DNA of 64,000 bases, taken from contig SAUG01000061.1 in assembly GCA_011316305.1 (NCBI GenBank), forward strand, positions 124,001-188,000. Reading direction: 5' to 3'. Positions 22,050 to 33,726 of the stretch are shown in pieces. A program made the position numbers and the translations under genes. The stretch comes from Rusavskia elegans (Eukaryota > Ascomycota > Lecanoromycetes > Teloschistales > Teloschistaceae). A model generated the notes under the pieces. It made no database searches, was not told where the DNA came from, and was given only the letters and a program-made list of their open reading frames with translations. Position 1 is the first letter of the stretch. Each line of letters starts with the position of its first letter.

Positions 22050-22607
22050 ATGATTTCCAACCCACACCTCACCCCAGCCTCTTCATTCTTCGCCTTCGAA
22101 CTGGACATACAAGTAAGGGCTTTTCCATCCCATCATTATGACGATCAGTCACGCTTCTTCTGCAACCTGTACCATTCATCAAGCTCAAACTAAATTCCAG
22201 TACACCCTTGCGACCGACGAAACCTCCCATAAGGCCATCAACTGGCCTCGAGCACTCTCCCTGTTCCAGAAACTCACATCAAGCCCCTTTCCTCCCTAAA
22301 ACCCAACAAGACGAGGCCCCCAGCATCCCTCTGCGTCTTGTGCAAAAGATATGGCACGTTACTGTAAGTTGATGCTGGTCTATTCTACACGACTTATCAG
22401 GTGGATCACTACTGGCTTTCAAGCTTTCAACCTGACTGGCAGGACATAATCAAACGAGGCGACGAACGTCACGCCGCAGTCCATGAAAAACGTGGCAAGT
22501 TGACAACAGGTAACTCCGAAGTTTCTCCCGTACCTCAAGTAACCGATCACGCTATCCCAGCGAGCCGCATCCATGTATCCCAGAACTCTCCAATACAAAA
22601 TCCTTAA
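22050..22607 (+). pseudogene. Uncharacterised fungal protein gene with one frameshift
   Basis: Three exons with good splice sites can be read: 22050-22112, 22201-22363 and 22401-22607. Exon 1 begins MISNPHLTPASSFFAFELDIQ; exon 2 continues YTLATDETSHKAINWPRALS; exon 3 starts VDHYWLSSFQPDWQDIIKRG. Exon 2 is 163 nt, one too many. It runs into TAA after SSPFPP, yet the next frame continues sensibly (IPLRLVQKIWHVT) into exon 3. A single-base insertion around 22,290-22,305 (CCCTAAAACCC) would explain it, either as a true mutation or as a sequencing error in a homopolymer. About 150 residues if intact. I do not recognise the family; the phrase SSFQPDW is its most distinctive part. Confidence 0.5.
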
Positions 22608-23990
22608 ACCCAACACCAGCTAGAACATATAACCTAAAACACCAAGCCCAGCGGATCTTCGCTGCTCAAAGCCCACCCATCTTGGATTTGTCCTGTCCCG
22701 TTACCATACTATTGTAGTAAACCTCATCTCCCTCCCCACGAAAGCAAAAACAACACAATCCATCCCCCCATCCATTCCATCTCCCAAATCGCTCTTTCAA
22801 CTTTCCACTTCCATAACACCCACCAACCTTATCACTTCTACCCCCTTCAAACCCCCCCACAACATCAACTCCTCATTCCCTGCAGCTTAACCAACATCAC
22901 CTTCAGCCCCCACTGGTACCTATCTCCCTCACTCGACTTCCCCCATCACCCATCAGTGGCACATGTATTTCTAATAATCATCGCATCGCATCCGTTCGAT
23001 CACGGCATATATCAATATCGACTGCTTTTACGCGACGATGGAGCTTGTTATAAGCCGTCAATATATATATCGTTACAGAAAGGCGGCCAGCTGTCGTGTC
23101 AAGACCACCAACAGCGAACCGAGGAGAGGGCAAAGTAAGTTTCAGGAGTTAGGCACGAGAGGCGAAGAGGAAATTAAATGGGTAAGGGTATTTGATATCA
23201 AAGCTCAAGCAACCAACGCGCTCTCTTCCACGGCACTGTGGCCTGGAGTAAAGAGTTCGAGATACTGGATGATAGTGCTGGAGCGGGTTGAGTGATAAGG
23301 CGAGTGATGTTTTCACAGTCAATGCCCCAAGTTCGCATTCAATACCCCATACTACAAAACAATTATCCGTCGGAACAGGGGGTCTTGATTGGAGGAAATG
23401 GGGATGATTTGTAGGAGTCAAGGATTGACGGAGATGTTATTCATTGCTTTCTACATTCCCGAGACACTCGAATCTTTTACCTGAATCTATGAGCCTGATC
23501 TTATAATTTATATCCTTAGTCACATAGTTCATGCGAACAGCATTGCTATCTCTAATCCCTTTTCATCTCCGGCCCAAATTCTCGGAACCTGATTTGGATA
23601 TCTATCGAGCGCGTTGTCGTTCTCTCGCTGTATTGCTATACGGGCAAAATCTTCCCATCCATCGCATTCATCATGTGGAATTCCATACCTTACATGGGTT
23701 TCCGTCGTTTGGCGGAAGGAACTGCATGTGTTGAAGTATTTCAGGGGCGTGGCCCAATCTGAATTCTGACAACGAGCTTCGTCGTACCGTGGTGGATCTT
23801 GTGTACCTTCGAAAGTGACCCTTGTGGTTTGCATGTGAAACGATGTGCTGGGAGAATTTGTTTGGCGGGCGTATATGTACTTCAGATTCTGCGGAGAGCG
23901 ATTGTTTGTCTGTAACCGGCTATCGGAACTCAGTTTCATTTTTTCAAGAAAGAAGAAAATCACGTCAGACGACGGTGCAAAGGACGGGGT
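22608..23990. other. Gene-poor stretch, possible extra exon of the F-box gene
   Basis: Mostly non-coding, with a C-rich section at 22,740-22,950. On the minus strand at 23529-23963 there is an open frame in the same phase as the F-box gene ending at 23991. A GTGTGT donor just before that stop, a CTGAC branch site and a TTACAG acceptor could splice it on as a C-terminal exon. This is only a possibility, since the extension has no recognisable motif. Confidence 0.35.
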
Positions 23991-24731
23991 TCAAAACACA
24001 CCTGCACGTGTTGTCCTCCGGTGGACCCAAACATTATATTCGAGTGCACGCTGCTGAGCTTGCAGTCCGTGTTGCGGCACAGTCATCGGGACGGGATCGC
24101 ATCTGTGAGGATATTCGTAGATGCTACACAATAGCCCGCAGTCCCTGCAGACATGGTACACTTTGCGTTGATGGACAAGGCGGTCGCCAGGTTGATAGAT
24201 AAATATGCTCCGTAAGGGCGCACTGCAAGCAGATCCGACTAGTGGCGTGATCTCCGCCCCGGCACTTGCGTCCGCGGATTTCGTCGTCGGCGAAATGATA
24301 GGACAGTGGGAACTGACCGCAACTGTAGCAAGGATAGCTCGACCGATTGGGCCATGGGTCTTTTTCCTGGCTTCGGAGTTGAATCGGACGGTCATCACGT
24401 TTGCTTTGGCCTCTCGGAATCTCGTACTCGTCTTACGAAGTTTGAGATACTCAGGGTATCGACACGACTCCAAGATCATCAGGTTGAGTTCGGCCGGTAG
24501 GCTGTTGATATCGGTTACCTGTGGAGGTATTATGGCTGGCGGCAGGGTCTCGATGCCGATTACACTTGGAGGCAAGACAGCTGGCGGCAGATGGCTGATG
24601 TTGATAGTCGTAGGACGAACTATGGCCAGCCATGTTCGCTTTACGGCTTTCACCTGGGCGCGATTAGTGACATGACTGTGTAGGTCGTGGGAGGAAAAAG
24701 TGGTTACCAATCGTGAAAGGCGGTTTCCCAT
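23991..24731 (-). CDS. F-box-like protein, function unknown
   Basis: 246 residues in one exon. A degenerate F-box is visible near residue 76: INSLPAELNLMILESCRYPEYLKLRKTSTRFR, matching the fungal pattern LPxELxxxIxxxL...LxxTSxxFR. Before it is a short repeat of Leu-Pro-Pro-Ala (residues 48-72) that may be a local duplication. A Cys/His cluster toward the C-terminus (HVCRDCGLLC...HRCDP) could bind zinc. F-box proteins usually recruit substrates to SCF ubiquitin ligases, but many small fungal ones have no known target. A C-terminal exon at 23.5-23.9 kb is possible. Confidence 0.6.
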   Translation of the reverse strand: MGNRLSRLVTTFSSHDLHSHVTNRAQVKAVKRTWLAIVRPTTINISHLPPAVLPPSVIGIETLPPAIIPPQVTDINSLPAELNLMILESCRYPEYLKLRKTSTRFREAKANVMTVRFNSEARKKTHGPIGRAILATVAVSSHCPIISPTTKSADASAGAEITPLVGSACSAPLRSIFIYQPGDRLVHQRKVYHVCRDCGLLCSIYEYPHRCDPVPMTVPQHGLQAQQRALEYNVWVHRRTTRAGVF

Positions 24732-25089
24732 GATCGTTTAGATTCGGTGGGGAAGGTTGTGCGGAAACAAGGCAATAGTCAAGAATAAGATTGGTTGAGT
24801 ATGATATGGTGTAGCTGGTGAAAAGATACATGCTGAAGGCTTTACCATTTATATCGGAATCTTTAGTTAATTTGTTTTGGTTTTGGTGCCCGGTGAACCA
24901 GTGGTTCGGTGAGCAAATCAAGCGTTGGTATACCAGCATTGAATATACGGTAGCAGAACTTATACCCTAGTTCAGTTAACGTAAATAACGGTTCTTTCTA
25001 TAGAATTTCAATTTAAATTTGCTCAGCAATATAACGTATCCTTCTACCGATAACTTAACCAACGTAGAAATTTTTACAGATAAGTATGC
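24732..25089. other. F-box gene promoter and edge of a RIP-like block
   Basis: 358 bp upstream of the F-box start. The right part (after about 24,960) turns AT-rich and CA-poor and leads into the relic at 25.1 kb. No gene is seen. Confidence 0.4.
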
Positions 25090-25580
25090 CTCGCAGTTAT
25101 CGCTTCTTCTTCTTTTACCAGCAATATAAGCCCTGTAATACCTAAAACCCCTTACGTACGTATATACTCCCGCAATAGCTATACCGCAGCTAAACCAGAC
25201 GATAGTACCTTTATCCGTAATAACTATACCTACCTTCGAAGACGTCGACTACCTCGTTATAGCCAGAGTAACCTATTTCAACTTCGATAAAAATTTCCTC
25301 TTTACCGCCCTTAAAACGCGCTATCCGACCTCCCTACCGCCTTTTAGTCTAATCGACCGGGTAAAGCTTCTAGCTGTAGTAGCTAGCGTACTAGCTAGCG
25401 ACCCTATAGCTAGCGACCGTCTTAAAGCTACGTAGGCTAAAGAGTACCTTAACAGCTTAGCGGAGCGTTTAGGTGCGGGTTATACGATAAGTATAGACGA
25501 GGCGACGACTATTCGTAATTGCTTCGCAGTATAGTAGGTAGATATAGCGGAAATATTAGAAGCTGATAATTATATATAAC
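25090..25580 (+). pseudogene. RIP relic of an unidentified coding sequence
   Basis: CA dinucleotides are scarce and TA frequent. One plus-strand frame reads through most of 25,150-25,580 as ordinary protein, for example PTFEDVDYLVIARVTYFNFD, then TRYPTSLPPFSLIDRVKLL. It is interrupted by TAG/TAA codons (such as the TAG after LKAT) where CAG or CAA is expected. This is how a repeated gene looks after RIP. I do not recognise the family, and an intact copy elsewhere in the genome would be expected. Confidence 0.55.
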
Positions 25581-26817
25581 GTCGAGGAAGGAATATATAG
25601 TATTTAAATATAGTAGAGGATTCGTAATCGCGAATAAAGAAGGAAATAGTTAAATAGAAGTGATTGACTGCGCTGCAAATCTTGCCTGACGAACTGTATA
25701 CCTTTGGCTGTAAAAATTTCTTTGCACGTGAAATGCAATAATCGTTGCCGTATATAACGTTGATAAAACACACATGTATATATGAAAACTCAATATGACC
25801 CCAGACAGGAGCCCCCCAGGGGGGAATATCGGAATCTTAAACCTAGAGCAGGCTTATTATGAAGACATTTCATTGAATCAACGAGAAGCGTAGGCCACAA
25901 TTGCCACGATTGGGAACAAAGTAAATCAGGTTTGCTTTGCGACAGCTTGGAATTCGGAAAGGGTCAATTTGGTTTGTACATTGTAACTTTGTTGTGTGGA
26001 TACCCCATCCGCAAAGGAGTAGTACAAACGTACCTCAGGCTTTTGCATGGCGTCCAGATAACTGCTACAGATATGTAAGGAAATGCAAAAAGGCTTTGGA
26101 ACAAGGATTATCATTTTTCCTTGCCGTCAAAATATCTTGCTATGCCAATGGCTACGAAGTCCACGTAGTTTTTGATCCTTTCGAGGAGGATACCGCAATA
26201 TGGCTCGCAAGTCTTGGATCCTGATACAACTGCCGCAGGAGTCATCGTAAAGAGAAATGATGTGATGATGCTGCAATTGAACGGTCGTCTCGTCCGATTC
26301 TTGCTGTGGAGCACATCTATATTGCTTCCGACTGGAGCAGAACATGATGAGAATCAAGACGGTCGTCTGAAAAAGACAAGGGATATACGAGATAAGGACG
26401 TAAAACCAGTAGAGTCGTTTCTTTCATATCCGATCATCTGACTCAGGCCAGCAAAGGTAGGAGTATCATCTACTCATGAGTAATCCGCCGAACCCTCTGA
26501 GTTCCAGTAATCAAGTTTCTCAACAGGTCGTCACAACCGAAACAATTGCGGGAATACGGCTGTCGTCGGTCATACCTTCGTAAGACTATCTAGACGGGAT
26601 GGTCGAGGGCGGCCCAGACGACGCCTCAAAATCGCCAGGAGGATTATTTTCGAGGCCTTGCTCGCTCGAATGACAACATGTGGTGCTCGGTTCACTTGCC
26701 CTTCAACGATCTGGAATCGATTGAATCAATCCTACTGATTGTACAATTCTTTGGAATCCCCCCACGTGAACGGGTTAGGATCCGAGCCCACAAGAGGACC
26801 TGTAAGTTTCTTCCTCT
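25581..26817. other. Gene-poor stretch
   Basis: About 1.2 kb with scattered open frames on both strands, none longer than 95 codons and none with recognisable composition. The left 230 bp still look RIP-affected; the remainder has normal composition. I see no RNA gene. Confidence 0.4.
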
Positions 26818-27760
26818 TCAACAAGAAGTGTATCTGTGGATTCTATGAGAATCGCCGACTCGGTAATAGGAGCCTAGCCAGGGTCGCTCCATGTGTTCTT
26901 CTTCAAACAGGTCCCATCCCAAATCTGCGATAGCAGACTGCTTGTGAAGAAGTTGAATATTCTCGAACTCTCCCCTCCACAATATTTCCATAGCTCCAAA
27001 GATGTAGTCGGTATGCCATTTGTCGATCACATTAGGTAGGTCCATGGTAAAGTGTGATACTCGGAAAAGATCATGGCTGAGATCCGTAACGCGTGGGATG
27101 GAAGCGTACCCAAGGTTCAGGATGAGCTTTATCTTCGAATCGCCATGTGGTCGAGAGAAGAGTGAGATGATGGCCTCAATAGCAGGGTTAATGTCATCAA
27201 CTTCTCCTTCCGGGTTGCTATATGATGGGCCAGCTAAATGAGGATGGCGGGGAGACAAGTGAGCGCCGTCTCGCAAGGTTTTGTAGCTCCTGCTGCTTAT
27301 CTTGAGACGACTACCATCTGGAAATTGCCATTCCTTCGGAGGAGAGCGGACTGATATCTCTAGGCTGGAGAGACTGTCTCGGTTTTGGTGTCCGATTTGG
27401 TGCAGCCATCATATTGATACGATAGTATTCATGGTCGCCAGAGAAGCAGAAGGTGTTCTTGCGATAGAAGACAAAAGCAACATCAGCCGCTGTGCTCCTG
27501 CTGCAATGAAGAAGACTAATGAAGATGGCGCGAATATTGGGAGCTCTTGCTTCGCGATTCCAAGCATATCTTGGAGCTCTGAGTAACGGTGCTCCATTTT
27601 CCGGCTCTGTTGTGATTAAGGCTGACCATACGACAATGGGCGTCGAGGAGACGAGACATCGTAAGTAGATGTTGAAGCGGATTTCTGTCGGTAAGATGAG
27701 CAGCTTGGATTGCTTTACAATTGTAAGCAGTGGCTTCGGCACATGGTGATGGTGGATCAT
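26818..27760 (-). pseudogene. Fungal F-box/2EXR-like protein gene with a single-base frameshift
   Basis: The N-terminal frame starts near MIHHHHVPKPLL (27,760) and carries LLILPTEIRFNIYLRCLV, an F-box-like start typical of a large, poorly characterised fungal family. Around FVFYRKNTFCFSGDHEYYRI the family continues with a WLHQIGH-type segment, but this frame ends at a TAG at 27,311. Skipping one base near 27,400 (ATGATGG) restores it: WLHQIGHQNRDSLSSLEISV, then EWQFPDGSRLKISSRSYKTL, running open to the stop at 26,818. No intron with convincing signals replaces the frameshift. Roughly 314 residues if intact. It may be a true recent pseudogene or a base-calling error. Confidence 0.6.
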
Positions 27761-28380
27761 CGATGTTGGACCAGATTCGAGCCAGACCCATGCCGAGAGT
27801 TCAAACTTTGGAGTCGAAGATTGATACAAAGGAATGCAGTGGCAAATTTGGCTGCTGTGAGTGTGCAAATTTTCCAAAGATCCAAGATAAGAACAGGCAT
27901 CCGTTGGCGTGAATACGTCCGTTCGTCCTGATGCATGAAATGGGAGTTGGTAGGGCATACCCTACTGGTGCTATCCAAATTCACATACAAGTCACTAGGT
28001 ACCTTACAAGGGTATGACACCACTAAATATAATATTATTATTTAAACCAGAAGTGATATCGTGAAATATGAGGAATCGTTAGAACGATGTCATCCTTCGA
28101 GATACCGGCTAATGAGATGTCCGGGGCTCACACCGCAACAATGTCGTCCTTCTCAAGTCAAATCAGTACACGCGTATCAATAAGTTAGGACTCCATGAAA
28201 ACACGTCTTCCAACTTATATTCAAGTGGTTTTACCGCCCAGACTCCACTAATATATACCGTTGTGCTCATCATTCATTGATGTTTACATACCATCCACCC
28301 ACATAGCACCACCCCAACACACCATTGCCCCTTCTCGTAGAATGCCACAAGCAGGCCGCATAGCTCACTTACAGTGCATA
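27761..28380. other. Intergenic region
   Basis: Region upstream of the frameshifted F-box-like gene and downstream of the membrane-protein stop at 28,381. In-frame ATG codons up to 27,958 exist, so the upstream gene may start earlier. I see no RNA gene or repeat. Confidence 0.4.
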
Positions 28381-29437
28381 TCATTCCAATTCTCGGTAAA
28401 TCGGCGTACAACCCATCAACTCCGCTGCCAGACCATTTTTCGTCTGCACCCCGCGGTCCTCGCCCGCGAGTTCCGCTGGAGGTGCATCGGAACTGAGTTC
28501 CGATCTCAACGTACCACTCCTTTCGGGCGCATGGGGGTACATCGGTGGATCGCTCTTCTCGTTGTCATGCGCCGGCTGTTGATATATTGAGTCCTTCTTT
28601 TTCATTTCTGCGGAAGTTCCATCTCCAACAACCGGCTGTGGCGCCGTGTCGAACGTATCCAAGCCTCGTCGCCGTCTCTTGCGGCGAAGGATAAAGAACC
28701 ATAGCGCAATAGCCAGAATGACTACCCATCCCACGGCACCAACGGCTATCCCTGCGATCGCGCCCTTACTTAACGCAGCGGGTTCAGGTGGGGGCAGCGG
28801 AACGGGTGCAGGTAGTAGGGTAGCTGGAGCAGTGGCACTGGCGAGTATCGCAGAACCAGTTGTGGTCTGCGTGGTATTGGGGTTGATGATTGTGGGTTCG
28901 CCGTCCTTGATCCAGACGCCATTGCCGTGTTCGCAGCAAGTGGTATTCTTGTGGCCGCAGCAGTAGGAAAGGTCCGGACACTGCGTGATAGTGCTGTCAG
29001 AGTCCCTTCTTGGGACTCCGTGCTCGTCTATGGAAACGCCAAATTAGTATCCCGAATCGCAAGCCATAGGAGGGGAAGACTAGGGCTGACGACATACTGA
29101 TTCCATCGATGCACAGCTTGACGCAACTTGGCGATTTCCAGGTGGGGTCTGTGCAGGATTCACGCCAGATAGCATCACCGCTTTGGCAAAGGCCGTCTTT
29201 GCGCGGGATGTCGGGTGCTACTCGGTTGTTTGTAGCGCAGCACATCTGGAAGTCGTCGAGGGAGGAACCGAAGCCTGAGGGCTGGTAGTCGATACCGTGG
29301 GAATCCCATAGTATCGAATTACGGTCGGTGGAATTAGGCAGGTAGCAATTGGCGGAGACGAAGGTAAGGGTGTGCAAAAGGATGGTCGTCGTTGCTACCA
29401 GGCTGAATCGCCGGCTGCCCAGTCCTGCTGGTGGCAT
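28381..29437 (-). CDS. Single-pass plasma-membrane protein with Cys-rich ectodomain
   Basis: Two exons (29098-29437 and 28381-29027, 70-nt intron) give 328 residues. Layout: signal peptide ending near residue 29 (LLHTLTFVSA); a Cys-rich outer domain opening with NCYLPNST and containing FQMCCATNN, DGLCQSG, CVKLCIDG and SYCCGHKNTTCCEHG; a Pro/Thr-rich stalk; a transmembrane segment around residues 200-226 (GAIAGIAVGAVGWVVILAIA); and RRKRRRRG as stop-transfer. The acidic cytosolic tail ends PIYRELE. This layout is common in filamentous ascomycetes and resembles wall-stress-sensor-like proteins, but no function is established for this family. Splicing across the intron is supported by continuity of the Cys-rich module. 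Confidence 0.75.
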
Positions 29438-30606
29438 CTTTGCTGTAGTCCGATGTGGCGATCACGGTTGACAGGGAAGGGAAGGTCAAAGTGCAAACAC
29501 ATGTTGGTTCTGTGGGCGAAGCATCACCTGTTGGTCGTGATCCCGTAGGAGTCCGATCTTGAGAGATTCTCGAGGGAATCGTGTTAGTCTTCACCATGCG
29601 GCACAGCAACTCGCTTTGATCGGCAGTCATGCTGGACATTAGTGGGGAAGATGTCGCAGATCAGTATCGAAACCTCCAGACGGGTCTTCGGGACGGGAAC
29701 CCCCCAGGACACGCGCATCGTTGACGGATAGACTATTTCGGCTTGCATCAGCGGATAGATTGAAACACGGGGAACAGATATGGATTGAAATACATACGGA
29801 GCTCTCGCGAGAGTCAATTTTTGATGTACTCTCGAGCTCGTAGATGGCTACAATAGCGCGTTCCGATATTGAATACCCAGCAATTCGACAGAGGTCTAGG
29901 CATGCTAACTTACGTATTTGAGAGACGCACAAAGGAGGTGGAAACGGCGGATGTGTTTCGTGTTTAGCGAAAGTCCCGTCCCGAAGAAACAGAAACGCCA
30001 TGTGCATCAAAAGCGTAGATCCGGCGCTAAAACTGTTCAGTCGACCATCTCTGCTTCAGAGGCAAAGAATTGTCCTCCGAGCTTTTTATATGTACGTAGG
30101 TGTAAGCCGAGAGGAAGAAGGCATCTGCGGTTGAGGCAAAACAACATGTTATGAAAACATGCAGGCTCACAGTAGGGAAGTCCTGAATCAGTATCAAACG
30201 TCTTTTGCATTCGTCATAGACTGGCCACTGCTCCTATCGCGTCATCAGCCCCGATCGATAAACACAATATCTGCGAGCTACCCTGGTGAAGCTGTATTTA
30301 CGGTCCGTCCAAAGACCGATAACCCTTTCATACGGGTGCAGAGTTACACAGGTTTGTGGGGGAGACTTATTGCTGTATTGAACAAGGCGGGCGTCTTCCA
30401 TAGCCGATGTCGAAAGTATGCTGGACAGCTCTTGCAGCGCTTGTGCGAGCACGCGGGATGAAACGCTCTGCGAGCTTTGCACTTATCGCGTCTCGGTCGA
30501 TGGTCGGAGCCATCCAGATCAATAGCGGGGCTTTCGATGTCAATTCACTGGCAATCTAAACACCATTGACGCGGCGAGTGACTTTCTGGCCTTCTCTTCT
30601 CCTTCT
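29438..30606. other. Gene-poor stretch
   Basis: 1.17 kb between the membrane-protein start and the MFS stop codon, both leftward. Several open frames up to 123 codons occur on both strands without protein-like character. It should hold the membrane-protein promoter and the MFS 3' UTR. Confidence 0.45.
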
Positions 30607-32426
30607 TCATGGCTCTTGAGCCCGGGAAGCAGAACGCCGAGAGAACAAGGAGGCCTTGCCGCGCTTCATCCCCTTAACGCTTCTCCATTCCATGGACAGT
30701 CCAGCAATGATAGACGCACAGGAGATGCCAAGCGCGATGTAGTAGGTCTGTATGATGGCCTTGTTGTATGCAACGAGCACTTCCGGTAGGTCGCTTGGTG
30801 AAAAAATAGACCTGAGGGCTGTTGCTCCCGTTTCAATAATCGCGCGAGGGTCGATGTCGGGAAAAGATCTGAGGTTGGAAATCAAATTGTTTGACAGCAC
30901 ATTCTGGGCGGCAGACAGGGAGATCACTCCACCCAGGCTCTGGCCGAAGAACATCAGCGATACACCTATTGGGGCATCGTGCTTGTCGAGGACGCGTTGT
31001 GCTGCTGTACTGCTCGGCTGCATCCCGCAACCTATACCCCATCCAACGATGATCTGATATCCGATCCAGTATGGGGCAGTAGTATGGACTCCAAACGTCG
31101 AGCAAAGGCCCGCGCCGATGGACATTAAACAAGAGCTGAGGACCAAGAACGGAGTGTAGTAACCGATGGCGGTCACAAGGCCACCCGCTGAGATGTTACC
31201 CGCAACAAGTGACACCACCAAAGGCAGCATCTGGATACCCGATCTGATGGCACTGGACCCAAAGATGGCTTGGAAGTAGATCGGCAAGAAGTAGATCCAG
31301 ACCATCATGACAGCCCCAAGGCAGAGCGAGTAGAAGGCTCCGGCGGCGACACTGCGTTGACTGAGAATGTGCAGTGGTAAAGTTGCATTTCTTTTTGCGT
31401 GAATTTGCGTCCAGAACCATGTCACGATCAAAACCCCGAAAAGAGCCAGAAGGGTTATAATACGACCATTACTCCAACTATATTTGCTCCCTCCCCATTG
31501 GATTGCTAGCAAGAGGCACACCATTGCCGGAAGGAAGACAAGGTTGCCCAGGGGATCCAATTGCTTGACCTTCTCCATCCTCGTCGTGGCAGCTCCTTCA
31601 GGGCTTGGAATATCGACGAAGAATATGATTATCAAGACTGCAACTGCTCCGATAGGCAAATTAATGTAAAAGCACCTATTTGCCCTCAGCGGGATCCTTT
31701 CCACGCATTGGGAAAGGGACATACCATCTCCAGGAAATATTGTGCGCGAGAGCACCACCGATCAGCGGCCCGGTGACGGAAGAAATACCCCAAATGGCCC
31801 CCAAAGTTGCTTGATAGGCCGGTCGCTTCCGTAACGGAAGAAGCGGGATCATGATCACGATAACCCCTGAGAATACTCCAGCATTTCCTGCCCCAGCAAT
31901 GGCACGACCGATGATAAAAGCGGTGGAGTTAGGTGCCGCTCCGCAGATGGCAGAACCAACTTCGAAGGTACCGATGGCGGCCAAAAAGACGTACTTGGTA
32001 TGGTAGAGGGTGAAGATGCGTCCGAACTGGAGTTGCAAGCTACATGCCGTGAGCAGATACGCAGATCCGTACCAGCCGACATCGCCCAGAGAATTGAACT
32101 CGTCGGTTATGGTAGGGACCGCTGTCGAGATGATGGTCCTGTCCTACTGCAGTGGTTAGGGAGTATCCTTTCTCCATGACATGGGAGCAACACACCAGCG
32201 CGACAAGGTACATGGCAAGATACAAGGCAAGCATGACAATAGCTACTATCTTTGTGCTTGGATACTGGGTTTCGTCTTCCTCGTGCTCATCTTTCTTCTC
32301 GACATCAACGTCTCCTCGTTTCTGTGCAGTCACTGGGGTCTTGTCGGCAATGGACGTGTCGTTGGTAACAACATTGAGTGAAGACTTTTCTGCGAAGGTG
32401 GCGTCGGATACTTTCGCTTCCGTCAT
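30607..32426 (-). CDS. MFS transporter, DHA2 (14-spanner) drug:H+ antiporter type
   Basis: Proton-driven efflux pump of the plasma membrane. Three exons (32196-32426, 31725-32143, 30607-31675; introns of 52 and 49 nt) give 572 residues. After an acidic cytosolic start of about 58 residues come the family motifs: ALDRTIISTAVPTITDEF at the end of the first helix, DVGWYGSAYLLTACSLQLQFGRIF, FIIGRAIAGAGNAGVFSG, TGPLIGGALA, and WRWCFYINLPIGAV across the second splice. The C-terminus is basic (RRSASRAQEP). Close relatives include azole and mycotoxin exporters, but no biosynthetic cluster lies beside it, so the substrate is open. The open frame starting near 31,758 reads through intron 2 and is not the true N-terminus. 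Confidence 0.88.
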
Positions 32427-33633
32427 GCTGAACTACGACAGTATCGCAGACACTGGTGGGTCTCCGATTTGGCTGGCAGTCGAGGTATCGGATGCCCACA
32501 ATGCCAGTCGAAGGTCACTGCTCTGTATCAATCAGCTTTGGGAAGCAGCACTTATAAAGCTTTCAGTGGCCTCGATGACAACCGGAGGCGGTCCTCAGGT
32601 AAAGTCTGGTTCGCGAGCGGACCATGATCGAAACATGGCCAAGCAAAATCTGTACAAGATTGGTCACCGGTGTCCATCATCGATAGATGCCGCCCACTCC
32701 TCGAAAGAAAGACTCTCCGTGGTCAAACTTGGGGTCGGGCTCTTTTTCGGAGCCCCCTTGGGTAAAATGTCCGAAACGCAACATCTTCCTTGCTTCGGTA
32801 GGATCACCACCATATGATCGTTTGTTTGTATCGCATCTCTAAAACCTCTATTTCGATCATGTTTGTTGCAATTTCTGAAGAGATGCAGAGTCAGGCAATA
32901 ATTGAGTACGACGCTACAGACATCGGTCAAGGTCGAGCAGCACTCCGCGCTTGATTGTCGACGGCCTATAACGCCATGCGGAATACTGCTGGACGAGCAT
33001 GTGGTAGGTGGTATGGACCGAGAGGGCGTTGATGGGGTTGCGAACTCTTTACTCAAACGGTCTTCCGGACTGCTGGGTCTGAGTCTTGGGGGAGAACGTT
33101 ACAGCGAACCCTCTCTCCTAACGCAGTCTTGTTTCTCTCGCCTTCCATATCATTGTGGTAAGTACCAACGTCGCTATCCGAGCTTCTTATCGTCTTCTCC
33201 GTAGCAGTAAAACATGAAGTTCGCACCGCCGATCGCTCAAATCCTTCTGCTGCGCCCTCCGGCTGAAGCCTAGAGGCTCACCCAATCAGGTAAATCCAAG
33301 TCACCTTTTCCCATCTACCCCTCCACACCAGCCTCGATCATCAAATAAAAAGAAACAAGATGAGATATAGTTTATCCTCATCTACAACGATGAGCAATCC
33401 CAGAAGATCAAGCACACGGAGTTCGCCGGCTTATCAAAAGCCAGTCTCAGTCCGGTACCATGTCAACCTCGGCGAGATTGCCGGAAGCTGGGAGGATTCT
33501 ACCTGTAACCCATAGGCCATCGCTAGAAATTCCAATACGCAAACACTGTGACTGTGAAGTGCCAAAAAGAGATCTCAGGCATAAAGGCACAAATTAAAAT
33601 GATAAAGAAGAAAAAAAAAGAGCAAAAATAATA
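32427..33633. other. MFS promoter and gene-poor stretch
   Basis: 1.2 kb upstream of the MFS start and ending at the tRNA gene. I find no further coding region. Confidence 0.45.
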
Positions 33634-33726
33634 TGCCTCCACTCGGAATCGAACCGAGGATCTCATCGTTTTTGGGAAAATATCCGTTCATACTAGCGAT
33701 GGGAGGTACCACTAAGCCATAGAGGC
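33634..33726 (-). tRNA. tRNA-Thr (anticodon AGT) with 21-nt intron
   Basis: On the minus strand the acceptor halves GCCTCTA and TGGAGGC pair over seven positions and are followed by discriminator A. The T arm (CTCGG-TTCGATT-CCGAG) is perfect. The anticodon stem CATCG/CGATG encloses CTAGTA plus an inserted stretch. Removing 21 nt (plus 33670-33690) after position 37 leaves a normal 7-base loop with anticodon AGT. The weak point is the D arm: GGCTTAGTGGTA is followed by CCTCC, which pairs poorly. The gene may therefore be divergent or decaying. It lies at the left edge of the accessory island. Confidence 0.7.

Noticed and set aside
26818..27760. Intron (GTATCA to GACAG, about 47 nt) instead of a frameshift in the F-box-like gene
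   Set aside because: It would delete the WLHQIGH-type segment that appears to belong to the family; a one-base insertion explains the sequence better.
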